This document shows, in pieces, positions 13,301 to 20,375 of a DNA stretch of 20,375 bases (the first letter of the stretch is position 1; each line of letters begins with the position of its first letter). The notes under the pieces are model-generated. The model did no database searches. It was given only the letters and a program-made list of their open reading frames with translations, and was not told the origin of the DNA. Where the stretch lies: assembly GCA_964422725.1 (NCBI GenBank), contig CAYRCC010000038.1:1-20375 (forward strand). The letters run 5' to 3'. This DNA comes from CAKSNH01 sp964422725 (GTDB lineage: Bacteria; Bacillota; Clostridia; UBA1381). Position numbers and translations under genes: made by a program.

Positions 13301-14965
13301 ATGCCCAAACCTCTAAAGCAAAAAAGAACGTCGTTTATGACAAACGTTTCTATAATATTGTTTGCGCAGATTGCAATTAAAATTTTGGGAATGATTTACA
13401 GTCTTGTTATAACCAATTTCGAGGGTTTCGGCGATATGGGCAACGGTTACCGCGCCGCCGGCTTTCAAATATACACACTGCTGTTGGCGGTTTCATCGGT
13501 GGGTATTCCGAACGCAATCGCAAAAATGATTTCCGAAAAAACCGCGCTGAACGATTGGTACGGCGCACACAGAATATTCAAAACCGCGTTTTACCTGTTT
13601 GCGGTTATCGGCTTAATATGCTCCGTTTCACTGTTTGCATTTTCGGGCGCAATAGCCGACCATATAATATCTATGCCGGGCACGCGCTATACGCTTATGG
13701 CACTTTCGCCGTCTATATTTTTTGTTTGCGTATCCTCGGTTATACGCGGATATTTCGGCGGTTTGCAAAATATGAAAGCTACGAGTAATTCACAGCTGTT
13801 GGAACAGATTTTCAAATGCACTCTTACGATACTTATAGTGTATATGCTTATAGGGCAGTCACCGGAAATAATGGCGGCAGGCGCTAACGTTGCAACCTCG
13901 CTTGCAACTGTGCTGAGTTTTTTGTATCTAATCAGGTTTTACCGAAAACGCAAATCCGAGATATGGCAGAAAATACAGCAATCCGAGGTCGTTTCCCAAA
14001 CCAAATCGGTTTCGGCTATGATTAAGTCGATATTAATGATTTCAATCCCGATTTCACTCGGCTCAATCATCACCGCGATAAACAGAATAATCGACACCGC
14101 CACAATATCGCGCGGTATCTCGGCTGCATTTGCAAACGGTATACCCGGACAAGCCGGTATACCTACCGCCGAACAGCTCACCCGCGAGGCAACAAGACTT
14201 GCCGGTATGCTTTCAAAAAGCGACACGCTGATAAATATGCCGCTGGCACTCAATATAGCGTTTGCGACTGTTCTGGTTCCGTCTGTTTCCAGAGCGTTGG
14301 CGCTGGACAACAAATCCGAGGCGGCAAACAAGGTTTCCTATTCACTTCTTATATCAATACTTTTGATACTGCCGTGCGCCATAGGATATATCACTCTTGC
14401 AGAGCCTATATATATGCTGCTTTACCCTAACGCAAGACTCGGCTATGACTTACTGCGTTTAAGCTCGATAGCATTGGTATTCACCGCGCTCAATCAAACC
14501 ATATCCGGCTCACTGCAGGGTATGGGAAAGGCTTTTGTGCCGGCGACGGGACTCTTGATAGGCTGTGCGGTGAAAATAGTGCTTAACATTGTACTTATAC
14601 GTCAGCCGGAAATCAACATTTACGGTGCGGCGATAAGCTCGGTTGCCTGTCAGATGGTTTCGTTTGCGGTATGCTTTACGGTGCTTACAAGAAACCTGAC
14701 ACTCAAATTCAGCTTTGCAAAATATATTTTCAAACCGCTGTTATCAGGCGGCGTTATGGGTGTTTTTGCGGTGTTCGGCTACAAAGCAATAATCGCGCTA
14801 ACCGGCTCCAACATAGTTTCAACTATAGTTACCATAATTTTTGCGGCACTTGTTTACTTTACAATGGTATTTGCACTGAAAATATTGTCGGAGAGCGAAA
14901 TCACCTCTTTACCGATGGGCAAAAAAATACTTTCCGCACTTAAAAAGGCAAAAATATATAAATAA
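13301..14965 (+). CDS. SpoVB/YtgP/MurJ-like lipid flippase (MOP superfamily)
   Basis: This 554-residue protein has about fourteen membrane segments and belongs to the polysaccharide-biosynthesis branch of the MOP exporters. Close relatives YtgP (MurJ of Bacillus) and SpoVB move the peptidoglycan precursor lipid II across the membrane. Landmarks are GIPNAIAKMISEKTALND (112-129 of a longer reading, about 68-85 here), SSVIRGYFGGLQNMKATSNSQLLEQI and LNQTISGSLQGMGKAFVPATG, all typical of this branch. The length (YtgP about 544) favours YtgP/MurJ over SpoVB, but I would not choose firmly. The ATG at 13301 has AAAGGA seven bases upstream; longer readings run through the glmS terminator. Its position after glmS fits cell-wall synthesis. 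Confidence 0.88.
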   Translation: MPKPLKQKRTSFMTNVSIILFAQIAIKILGMIYSLVITNFEGFGDMGNGYRAAGFQIYTLLLAVSSVGIPNAIAKMISEKTALNDWYGAHRIFKTAFYLFAVIGLICSVSLFAFSGAIADHIISMPGTRYTLMALSPSIFFVCVSSVIRGYFGGLQNMKATSNSQLLEQIFKCTLTILIVYMLIGQSPEIMAAGANVATSLATVLSFLYLIRFYRKRKSEIWQKIQQSEVVSQTKSVSAMIKSILMISIPISLGSIITAINRIIDTATISRGISAAFANGIPGQAGIPTAEQLTREATRLAGMLSKSDTLINMPLALNIAFATVLVPSVSRALALDNKSEAANKVSYSLLISILLILPCAIGYITLAEPIYMLLYPNARLGYDLLRLSSIALVFTALNQTISGSLQGMGKAFVPATGLLIGCAVKIVLNIVLIRQPEINIYGAAISSVACQMVSFAVCFTVLTRNLTLKFSFAKYIFKPLLSGGVMGVFAVFGYKAIIALTGSNIVSTIVTIIFAALVYFTMVFALKILSESEITSLPMGKKILSALKKAKIYK

Positions 14966-14982
14966 TCAACACAAATTTATGT

Positions 14983-15023
14983 AAACCTCCGTATACTGGT
15001 AGTAAAATCAGTATCGGAGGTTT
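14983..15023 (+). promoter_or_regulatory. Long hairpin masking the ribosome binding site of the next gene
   Basis: AAACCTCCG (14983-14991) and ATACTG (14993-14998) pair with CAGTAT (15009-15014) and CGGAGGTTT (15015-15023). This gives 15 bp with one bulged T and a 10-base loop. The 3' arm contains the GGAGG ribosome binding site of the gene at 15028. The hairpin also resembles a terminator for the upstream flippase gene, with tail TTTATTT. Confidence 0.7.
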
Positions 15024-15027
15024 ATTT

Positions 15028-15282
15028 ATGTATTGCTTTTCCCGTTTCGTCAACGACACCACATTTCCGTCAGTCAGTGTAATAACAGACGACAGAGCCG
15101 TTTTCGGCGACATACTCAAAGGCGAAACTACGCCGTACCGCGCGCTTAGTGCCGGAACGCGCATGGTCAGCGTATTGCAGAATAACGGCAAAGCGTATAT
15201 CAATGCAAGCATTTCACTGCCGCCGTACAAGTATTGCACAATAGTGATCAAAAATACCGGTATCTGCGTTAGAGAGGATTAG
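15028..15282 (+). CDS. Small DUF4397-like protein
   Basis: This 84-residue soluble protein is probably all beta strand and has no signal peptide or membrane segment. The order of motifs resembles a DUF4397 domain: SRFVNDTTFPSVSVITDD, then a GETTPYRAL turn, then SAGTRMVSVLQNNG and a final hydrophobic strand. DUF4397 has no established biochemical function, and this copy is shorter than usual, so I assign none. The ATG at 15028 has GGAGG seven bases upstream, but that site is buried in the hairpin at 14983-15023. Its stop codon overlaps that of sigF tail to tail. A role near the forespore sigma operon is possible but rests only on position. Confidence 0.6.
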   Translation: MYCFSRFVNDTTFPSVSVITDDRAVFGDILKGETTPYRALSAGTRMVSVLQNNGKAYINASISLPPYKYCTIVIKNTGICVRED

Positions 15283-15305
15283 CCGCTGTATGTCAAATCC
15301 TCTCT
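15271..15305. repeat. Inverted repeat across the convergent gene ends
   Basis: AGAGAGGATT (15271-15280) and AATCCTCTCT (15296-15305) are perfect 10-base arms around 15 bases. They span the overlapping stop codons of the DUF4397-like gene and sigF. Neither side has a T run, so termination would have to be atypical. Confidence 0.6.
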
Positions 15306-15998
15306 CAGCCGCTTTAAAACGGCTTTCTCTATCCTTGACACCTGCACCTGCGACACTCCTATAAGTTTCGCTATTTCCGACTGCGTTTTCCCCTTGAAAT
15401 ACCGAAAAACTATAACCTGACGTTCACGCACACTCAGCTTTTCCAAAATATTTTGTATCATAATTTTGTCGATTATTCTCTCCTCGCTGTCGGGTGAGGC
15501 GAGTCTGTCGGCTATGCATATATTGCTGTCGTCGCTGTCGTACACGCTTGTGTATATTGATTCGGGCGGTGTCAGCGCGTTGAATGCCTGTACAAGCATT
15601 TCACTGTCCACACCGCTCTCGTCGGCTATCTCGCCGATACTCGGTTCGCACCCGTTTTTCCGATACAGCCGTTCGCGTGCCGAGTACCCTTTCATAGCCG
15701 CCTCTTTAAGACTGCGGCTCACCTTTATTGCTCCGTCATCACGCATAAACCGCTTTATCTCCCCAACTATCATCGCAACGGCATATGTAGAAAACTGTAC
15801 GTCAAAGTTCAAATCAAATCGGTTGACAGCCTTGATAAGTCCTATAACTCCAATCTGTGCCAAGTCCTCCGCCTCATAGCCGCGTCCGGCAAATTTCCTG
15901 ACTACACTCCACACTAACCCCATATTCTCGTTTACAAGGCGTTCGTGCGATTTTTTATCACCGCTCTGCGCCATTTTCAAAAGTGCGGTATCAAGCAT
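15279..15998 (-). CDS. sigF: Forespore sigma factor SigF (SpoIIAC)
   Basis: This 239-residue sigma-70 family protein is the first compartment-specific sigma factor of the forespore. Region 2 is clear (GYEAEDLAQIGVIGLIKAVNRFD, then FSTYAVAMIVGEIKRFMRDDG, about residues 40-92). A short region 3 follows, then region 4 with LSVRERQVIVFRYF and the helix-turn-helix GVSQVQVSRIEKAVL near the C-terminus. Identity as SigF rather than SigG rests on its place as the third gene after spoIIAA and spoIIAB. The ATG at 15996-15998 has GGTGAT five bases upstream, partly inside the spoIIAB stop six bases away. It is held inactive by SpoIIAB until SpoIIAA is dephosphorylated. Its stop overlaps the convergent gene's stop. 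Confidence 0.95.
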   Translation of the reverse strand: MLDTALLKMAQSGDKKSHERLVNENMGLVWSVVRKFAGRGYEAEDLAQIGVIGLIKAVNRFDLNFDVQFSTYAVAMIVGEIKRFMRDDGAIKVSRSLKEAAMKGYSARERLYRKNGCEPSIGEIADESGVDSEMLVQAFNALTPPESIYTSVYDSDDSNICIADRLASPDSEERIIDKIMIQNILEKLSVRERQVIVFRYFKGKTQSEIAKLIGVSQVQVSRIEKAVLKRLREDLTYSG

Positions 15999-16004
15999 AA
16001 CAAA

Positions 16005-16427
16005 TCACCTGCACTGCAAGGTTTTGCTCATAGTGATTACCGTTCCCGCACCCACTGTGCTTTCGACGGAAAATTCGTCCATAAACGTTTCCATTATAGT
16101 AAAACCCATACCCGAACGCTCCATTTCGGGCTTGTCCGTATACATAGGCTCGCGTGCTTTTGCGATATCGGCAATGCCGCAGCCGAAGTCGCGTATAACA
16201 AATTCTATCTTTCTGCCGCTTATTCTGCCCTCCATAACCACAGTTCCGTATCTTCCGGCGTATCCGTGTATTATAGCGTTTGTCACCGCCTCCGACACCG
16301 CCGTTTTTATATCGGTCAGCTCTTCGATTGTCGGGTCGAGCATTGCCGCAAAATTAACCGCAACTCCGCGCGCGAATTTTTCGTTGCACGACATATTTAT
16401 AAATTCTACTTTCATTACGTTGTCCAT
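16005..16427 (-). CDS. spoIIAB: Anti-sigma-F factor and kinase SpoIIAB
   Basis: This 140-residue GHKL-family protein binds SigF and also phosphorylates SpoIIAA with ATP. The N box is visible at 44-55 (VSEAVTNAIIHG, with Glu46 and Asn50). The G1 box DFGCGI is at 80-85, and the ATP lid with the G2 element RSGMGFTIMETFMD is at about 104-117. Length matches the family (about 146). The ATG at 16425-16427 has AGAGGA about nine bases upstream; an internal methionine at residue 5 is the only alternative. It lies 16 bases after spoIIAA and six bases before sigF. Confidence 0.95.
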   Translation of the reverse strand: MDNVMKVEFINMSCNEKFARGVAVNFAAMLDPTIEELTDIKTAVSEAVTNAIIHGYAGRYGTVVMEGRISGRKIEFVIRDFGCGIADIAKAREPMYTDKPEMERSGMGFTIMETFMDEFSVESTVGAGTVITMSKTLQCR

Positions 16428-16443
16428 AACACTCTTTCCTCTC

Positions 16444-16779
16444 TTATAATAGCTTTAATGCGTTATCCAAACTGTTTGCCAATTTTACGATTTTATGCAG
16501 TCCGGACATTTCTATAATTCTGCGTACACCGTTGTTTGCCGCGAATATAACAGTTTCGCCGCCCAATTTTTTGGTCATTTTGTATCTGCCTATAATCACG
16601 CCGATTCCCGAGCTGTCCATAAAATTCAAATCGGTAAAATCAAAAATAATATTTACGGCATTACTCCGCATTATTTCTCTGTCAATAACCTCGCGCACCC
16701 CGTTTGCACTGTGATGATCCAAATCGCCGTCAACGCTTGCCACAAGTGCGTGTTTCTCTGCCACCAGCTTTAATTGCAT
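16444..16779 (-). CDS. spoIIAA: Anti-anti-sigma factor SpoIIAA
   Basis: This 111-residue STAS-domain protein releases SigF by binding SpoIIAB when unphosphorylated. The phosphoacceptor loop reads DFTDLNFMDSSGIGVIIG (47-64), where Ser57 corresponds to Ser58 of Bacillus subtilis; it is dephosphorylated by SpoIIE at septation. The ATG at 16777-16779 has GAGAGG nine bases upstream, and that site lies in the 3' arm of a 17-bp inverted repeat. It is first in the spoIIA operon. A sigma-H-like promoter lies about 55 bases upstream, in line with the known control of spoIIA. Confidence 0.96.
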   Translation of the reverse strand: MQLKLVAEKHALVASVDGDLDHHSANGVREVIDREIMRSNAVNIIFDFTDLNFMDSSGIGVIIGRYKMTKKLGGETVIFAANNGVRRIIEMSGLHKIVKLANSLDNALKLL

Positions 16780-16784
16780 AATAA

Positions 16785-16880
16785 AAAACCTCTCAATCTT
16801 CCGTATAATCCCGATTTTATCGGTTATATACTTTTCTTCAAAAGGGACTGAAATTCCTTTTGAGAAGATTGAGAGGTTTT
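16785..16880 (-). promoter_or_regulatory. 17-bp inverted repeat enclosing the spoIIA promoter
   Basis: In message orientation, AAAACCTCTCAATCTTC (16880-16864) and GAAGATTGAGAGGTTTT (16801-16785) are perfect complements around 62 bases. The loop contains two smaller hairpins: TCAAAAGG/CCTTTTGA and CCGAT/ATCGG. The 3' arm holds the spoIIAA GAGAGG site and runs into TTTTTTATT just before the ATG. The A-tract/T-tract layout resembles a terminator for mscS. Confidence 0.8.
16831..16858 (-). promoter_or_regulatory. Sigma-H-like promoter of spoIIA
   Basis: On the minus strand AGGAATT (16852-16858) matches the sigma-H -35 consensus AGGAwwT. After 14 bases AGAAAAG (16831-16837) is a partial match to the -10 consensus rGAATww. 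The predicted start near 16823 is inside the loop of the inverted repeat. Confidence 0.5.
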
Positions 16881-16913
16881 GTCATATTACGAAAAGCGTA
16901 TTCTGTTTTTCGA

Positions 16914-17750
16914 CTATTTCTGCATAACCACAATATGGTCGTACGGAATATCCACGTTCTGCGCGTCAAACGCCTGCTTTATGCGCTTGAGCATTTCGCG
17001 CTCCACCGCAAACTGTTCGCCGGCGGTACAGGTCGCAAGTATTTTAAGCTCTACACCGCTGCTGCCGAGCGCGGTAACTCCGAGTACGTCGGGTTCTTTT
17101 ACAAGTGAGTCTATATCCTCGTATGCCTTTTTTGCAACCTGTTCAAGTACGGCGGCCGCCTTGTCTATGTCCTCCTCATACGCAATGCTTACCGCAATCG
17201 CAACGGCGCGGTCACATCTTGAATGGTTTGTAACCTTGCTGATTGAGCCGTTCGGTATTGTGAACAAATCGCCCGACGCACCCTGTAAAATAGTTGTGCG
17301 GAGAGTCAGCTCGCTTACTTTGCCGGTAAATCCCTCGATAGTAACACTGTCGCCGACTGCGAACTGGTTTTCAAACAAAATGAAAAATCCCGATATAACG
17401 TCCTTGACAAGGCTCTGTGCGCCGAAACCAACAGCAACACCGAGTACGCCTGTTGCCGCGATAATTGATGTCGGGTTCATATCAAAGAGTACCTGACAAA
17501 TTTGCAGTGCCGCGAAAAAGTAAATCAAAAACGACACTATTTTTGAAAATACGCTTATAAGCGTTTCAAGTCTGTTTGTGATGTCGCGCTTGTGCACTGC
17601 GCGTTTTATCATTTTTGCCGCCAATTTGGAAAGTATCACCGCAATAACGACAATTACCAGAGCCTTAAATATTCTGCTTGTAAAAACTGCCGTAAAAAAG
17701 TCGCGGATAAATTCCGTTCTCCGTACAATTATTGTGTTTACATTCATCAT
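16914..17750 (-). CDS. mscS: Small-conductance mechanosensitive channel (MscS family)
   Basis: This 278-residue protein releases solutes through the membrane on hypo-osmotic shock. Hydrophobic segments lie at about 12-45 and 68-90. The pore-lining third helix reads GVLGVAVGFGAQSLVKDVISGFFILFE, with the glycine/alanine packing pattern of the family. The beta domain follows (VGDSVTIEGFTGKV, then TIPNGSISKVTNHSR), and a mixed C-terminal domain extends to the end. Length is typical for short MscS proteins (286 in Escherichia coli). Two adjacent ATGs at 17750 and 17747 are both possible; AGAGGG lies five bases before the first and eight before the second. It follows the DUF2344 gene by 21 bases, so it is probably in that operon. 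Confidence 0.92.
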   Translation of the reverse strand: MMNVNTIIVRRTEFIRDFFTAVFTSRIFKALVIVVIAVILSKLAAKMIKRAVHKRDITNRLETLISVFSKIVSFLIYFFAALQICQVLFDMNPTSIIAATGVLGVAVGFGAQSLVKDVISGFFILFENQFAVGDSVTIEGFTGKVSELTLRTTILQGASGDLFTIPNGSISKVTNHSRCDRAVAIAVSIAYEEDIDKAAAVLEQVAKKAYEDIDSLVKEPDVLGVTALGSSGVELKILATCTAGEQFAVEREMLKRIKQAFDAQNVDIPYDHIVVMQK

Positions 17751-17771
17751 ACCAACCCTCTTTCTTTCAAC

Positions 17772-18431
17772 CTACAAATATAATTCATTTTCTGCCAAAA
17801 GGCTGACCCTGTGCACCGCGAAAAACTCTGCCCTGAACGTATCAATATACTTTTCCATTGCCGCAATTACGGTATCGGGTTTCAAATTGTACTGACTTCC
17901 CGTACTTATGCACATCGACAGCGTTACAAATCTGCCGTCTTTCTTTGTAACCGACAATTCAAATATGTGACTGCGGATATTCGCTTCTTTTTCTCCGCTC
18001 TTGGTCTTTTTCATAACGATAACAGAATCATTTGCCAAAAACGCGTCAACCGAAAAATCCGTATCATCGGCAAGCTCAACCTCGACAAGATATTTTGCTC
18101 TGTCAAGCCTTGCAAAGTCCATTTCTTTCCCCTCGACACGCGCCGCCGCAAGTATTTTGAGTCCTTCCGGCAATGTGCGGTTGAGCGTATTTTTTAAGTC
18201 GTCGGGAGAGATGTCGTCCTCAAAGCGTATTCTGAGATACTCCCCCTCACTCGTAACTCCGACCGACAAAGGCTGTGCGACAGCCAGTATAGGGTGCGGA
18301 TTAAAGCCGCCGGAATACGACATCTGAAGTCCGCTGCGCCGTACCGCTCTGCCGAATGTGCGTATAAAATCAAGGTGAGAAATATATTTCACGCTCTCGC
18401 CCTTTGAATATTTCAAAACATAATTATTCAT
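17772..18431 (-). CDS. DUF2344 radical-SAM-associated protein (TIGR03936 type)
   Basis: This 219-residue protein is of the family found next to, or fused with, TIGR03960-type radical SAM proteins. The N-terminal motif YSKGESVKYISHLDFIRTFGRAVRRSG (about 8-34) and GGFNPHPILAVAQPLSVGVTSEGEY are characteristic. The biochemical role is not established; an RNA or ribosome connection has been suspected because relatives sit beside RNase G and L21/L27 genes. I chose the ATG at 18429-18431 because GGAGG lies eight bases upstream. A longer reading would overlap the radical SAM gene by 86 bases. The overlap with that gene is eight bases, indicating translational coupling. Confidence 0.88.
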   Translation of the reverse strand: MNNYVLKYSKGESVKYISHLDFIRTFGRAVRRSGLQMSYSGGFNPHPILAVAQPLSVGVTSEGEYLRIRFEDDISPDDLKNTLNRTLPEGLKILAAARVEGKEMDFARLDRAKYLVEVELADDTDFSVDAFLANDSVIVMKKTKSGEKEANIRSHIFELSVTKKDGRFVTLSMCISTGSQYNLKPDTVIAAMEKYIDTFRAEFFAVHRVSLLAENELYL

Positions 18432-20265
18432 AACACACACCTCCGCCGAACGAAGCCGCACCGCAGCCGGAGCATTTCTCGCGGCAATTTGGGGTAGTGG
18501 TTTCGGCATACGCTTTTTTACATTCGTTTATGAAAAACTGCTTTGTAAGTCCGACACTTATGTGGTCCCACGGCAGAACTTCGGTAAATTCGCGCTTTCG
18601 TGCGTTGTAAAAGTCCGGCTCGATACCGCACTCGTCAAACGCACTCATCCACTTTTCAAAATCGAAAAATTCACCCCAACCGTCAAATTTACAGCCCATT
18701 TTGTGTGCCCGCAGTAAAACTTTTCCGAGCCGTCTGTCACCGCGCGCAAAAACTCCCTCAAGGTAACTGGTCTTTGAGTCGTGCCAGTTGTATCTTATGC
18801 GCTTTGACGGGATTGCCGCTTTGAGCGCGTCCTGTTTTTCCATAAGCGTTTTGCGCGAATCCTGAGCCTCCCACTGAAACGCCGTAAACGGTTTTGGTAC
18901 AAAGCTTGATGTGCTGACGGTAATGTTTATGCTCTTTGCGCGCTGTTCTTTGGGTATATCGAAATATACATTTAAAACTTTCATTGCCAAGTCGGCAATA
19001 CCTACCACGTCAGCCATTGTTTCCGTCGGCAGACCTATCATAAAATACAGCTTTATGTTTGTCCAGCCGCCGCCGAATACCATAGCAACCGATTTTAATA
19101 TATTATCTTCGGTGATATTTTTGTTTATGACATCGCGCAGCCGCTGTGTACCGGCCTCCGGCGCAAACGTGATACCGCTTTTCCGCACAGCCTGTACCTT
19201 TTGCATAAGTTCAAGCGAGAAATTGTCAATACGCAGTGACGGCAGTGACAGTCCGATTTTCTTTTTTGCCGTAATGTCCAAAAGTTCGTTTGTCAAATCC
19301 GGAAGTTCGCGGTAGTCGCTTGTGCTAAGCGACGAGAGTGAAATCTCGTCATAACCGCTGCACGAAAGCAGACTGTCCGCTAAATTCATAAGCGTTTCGT
19401 GTTTCCGCTCGCGTACGGGTCTGTATACATATCCGGCCTGACAAAACCGACAGCCGCGTATACAGCCGCGGAAAACCTCAAGCATAACCCTGTCGTGTAC
19501 GATTTCACCGAACGGCACGACTATTGTTTTCGGCGCATATGTTTTGTCGAAGTCTTTCATAATGCGCTTTGTTATTTTAGGCTTTGCGTTTTCGTGGTTC
19601 GGCGTGACGCTTTTTACTGTGTTGTCGGCATTATATTCCACGTCGTAAAACATAGGCACATAAACGCCGTCCAGCTTTGCGATTTGTGCAAGGTATTCGA
19701 TTCTGTCGCGGCTTTTACTGTTTTTCCATTTTATGTACGCATCAACAACCTCGTTTATAACCTCCTCGCCCTCGCCCATCATAAAGAAGTCCACTATATC
19801 AGCAAGCGGTTCGGGGTTGTACGCACACGGACCGCCGGCACAGACAAAAGGGTTGTCCGCGGTGCGTTCGGCACTTAAAAGCGGTATGTCAGCCAAGTCG
19901 AGCATATTGAGTACATTGCTGTAGCTAAGCTCATACTGGAGAGTGAAACCGACAATATCAAAGTTTGTGATTGCATCGCCGGATTCGAGCGCAAACAATT
20001 TCATATTTCTTGCACGCATTTCGTTTTCCATATCCACCCACGGCGCAAATACTCTTTCGCAATATGTATCGTCACGCTCGTTGAGCAGGTGGTATAATAT
20101 TTTTATGCCCAAGTGCGACATTCCGATTTCGTATACATCGGGAAAACAGAACGCAAACCGCACATCAACATCAGCCGGATTTTTAACTGCCGAATTCAGT
20201 TCTCCGCCCGTATATCTTGTCGGTTTCTGGACACGTGATAATATTTTGTCCTTTTCGGTTATCAT
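18424..20265 (-). CDS. B12-binding-domain radical SAM protein (TIGR03960 type)
   Basis: This 613-residue protein binds a 4Fe-4S cluster and S-adenosylmethionine. The cluster motif CX3CX2C is at Cys268, Cys272 and Cys275 in FRGCIRGCRFCQAGY. An N-terminal B12-binding-like fold covers about 35-200, including FPDVYEIGMSHLGIKILYHLL and CAGGPCAYNPEPLADIVDFF. The radical SAM barrel continues through EISLSSLSTSDY and TFAPEAGTQRLRDVINKN. The C-terminus carries paired cysteines (NCREKCSGCG), which could hold a second metal site. The reaction is unknown. The ATG at 20263-20265 has GGAG seven bases upstream; longer readings cross a terminator hairpin. Its partner DUF2344 gene overlaps the 3' end by eight bases. 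Confidence 0.92.
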   Translation of the reverse strand: MITEKDKILSRVQKPTRYTGGELNSAVKNPADVDVRFAFCFPDVYEIGMSHLGIKILYHLLNERDDTYCERVFAPWVDMENEMRARNMKLFALESGDAITNFDIVGFTLQYELSYSNVLNMLDLADIPLLSAERTADNPFVCAGGPCAYNPEPLADIVDFFMMGEGEEVINEVVDAYIKWKNSKSRDRIEYLAQIAKLDGVYVPMFYDVEYNADNTVKSVTPNHENAKPKITKRIMKDFDKTYAPKTIVVPFGEIVHDRVMLEVFRGCIRGCRFCQAGYVYRPVRERKHETLMNLADSLLSCSGYDEISLSSLSTSDYRELPDLTNELLDITAKKKIGLSLPSLRIDNFSLELMQKVQAVRKSGITFAPEAGTQRLRDVINKNITEDNILKSVAMVFGGGWTNIKLYFMIGLPTETMADVVGIADLAMKVLNVYFDIPKEQRAKSINITVSTSSFVPKPFTAFQWEAQDSRKTLMEKQDALKAAIPSKRIRYNWHDSKTSYLEGVFARGDRRLGKVLLRAHKMGCKFDGWGEFFDFEKWMSAFDECGIEPDFYNARKREFTEVLPWDHISVGLTKQFFINECKKAYAETTTPNCREKCSGCGAASFGGGVCYE

Positions 20266-20292
20266 TGTTTTTCTCCTGTTTGTTAAAATTTG

Positions 20293-20315
20293 AAAAGGCG
20301 GACGTTTAGTCCGCC
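20293..20315 (-). terminator. Terminator of a gene beyond the window
   Basis: On the minus strand GGCGGAC, loop TAAAC, GTCCGCC and then TTTTCAAATTTT form an intrinsic terminator. It lies 32 bases before the radical SAM start and must end a transcript entering from the right. Confidence 0.7.
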
Positions 20316-20324
20316 ACAGTGTGT

Positions 20325-20364
20325 AGACAAAACCCAACGTGTTTTGTATTAAAGTTTAGGTCAA
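20325..20364 (+). repeat. Dispersed 40-bp repeat (copy C)
   Basis: This block is identical at 39 of 40 positions to 4961-5000. ACAAAAC and GTTTTGT make a 7-bp stem around CCAACGT. It is followed by GCCTTT, as is the diverged copy at 4901. It lies next to a terminator, in the intergenic gap upstream of the radical SAM gene. Confidence 0.85.
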
Positions 20365-20375
20365 GCCTTTTCAAA

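Noticed and set aside
20293..20337. Upstream start for the radical SAM protein, adding 24 residues
   Set aside because: That extension runs through a terminator hairpin and the dispersed repeat; the ATG at 20263-20265 has its own GGAG site.

Overview
The window looks like a chromosomal segment of an endospore-forming, anaerobic member of the Clostridia. Evidence for sporulation is a complete spoIIAA-spoIIAB-sigF operon. Evidence for an anaerobic peroxide defence is a PerR repressor next to a rubredoxin-first rubrerythrin. Other pointers are strong AGGAGG-type ribosome binding sites, TTGACA/TATAAT promoters and an N-terminal four-cysteine Mrp/NBP35 protein. The genus cannot be named from sequence alone; gut Oscillospirales-like clostridia are my best guess. 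I see no prophage, insertion sequence, CRISPR array, defence island or biosynthetic cluster, and most genes are housekeeping.

Layout. 57-1094 (minus): perR and rubrerythrin form a two-gene peroxide-stress operon with a consensus promoter and a PerR/Fur box just downstream of it. 1453-2027 (minus): a five-tRNA operon (Gly-TCC, Arg-TCT, His-GTG, Gln-TTG, Lys-TTT) with promoter and terminator. 2423-3265 (minus): a YitT-family membrane protein, divergent from htrA (3517-4722, plus), whose promoter carries helically phased direct repeats. 4723-5366: a hairpin-rich gap with two copies of a dispersed repeat and a strong promoter driving a possible 14-codon leader ORF. 5367-6911: a chemoreceptor-like protein with a polytopic membrane domain. 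6954-7973: a promoter, a structured leader, a 41-codon ORF and a queuosine-precursor transporter (YhhQ/VUT family). 8057-10980: MATE exporter, AlkD-like protein and Mrp/NBP35 ATPase. 11155-14965: glmS followed by a SpoVB/YtgP/MurJ-like flippase, both serving cell-wall synthesis. 15028-15282: a small DUF4397-like protein that ends convergently into sigF.

15279-20265 (minus) reads, in transcription order, TIGR03960-type radical SAM protein, DUF2344 partner, MscS channel, spoIIAA, spoIIAB, sigF. A 17-bp perfect inverted repeat separates mscS from spoIIAA. Its 3' arm contains the spoIIAA ribosome binding site and its loop contains a sigma-H-like promoter. A read-through transcript could therefore fold and silence spoIIA, while a transcript starting inside the loop would lack the sequestering arm. 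I regard this as the most interesting signal here.

Other notable points are the uncharacterised leader ahead of the queuosine transporter, the ribosome-binding-site-masking hairpin ahead of the DUF4397-like gene, and a 40-bp dispersed repeat (39/40 identical) at 4961 and 20325. All functional assignments come from reading translated motifs by eye; no database search was run.
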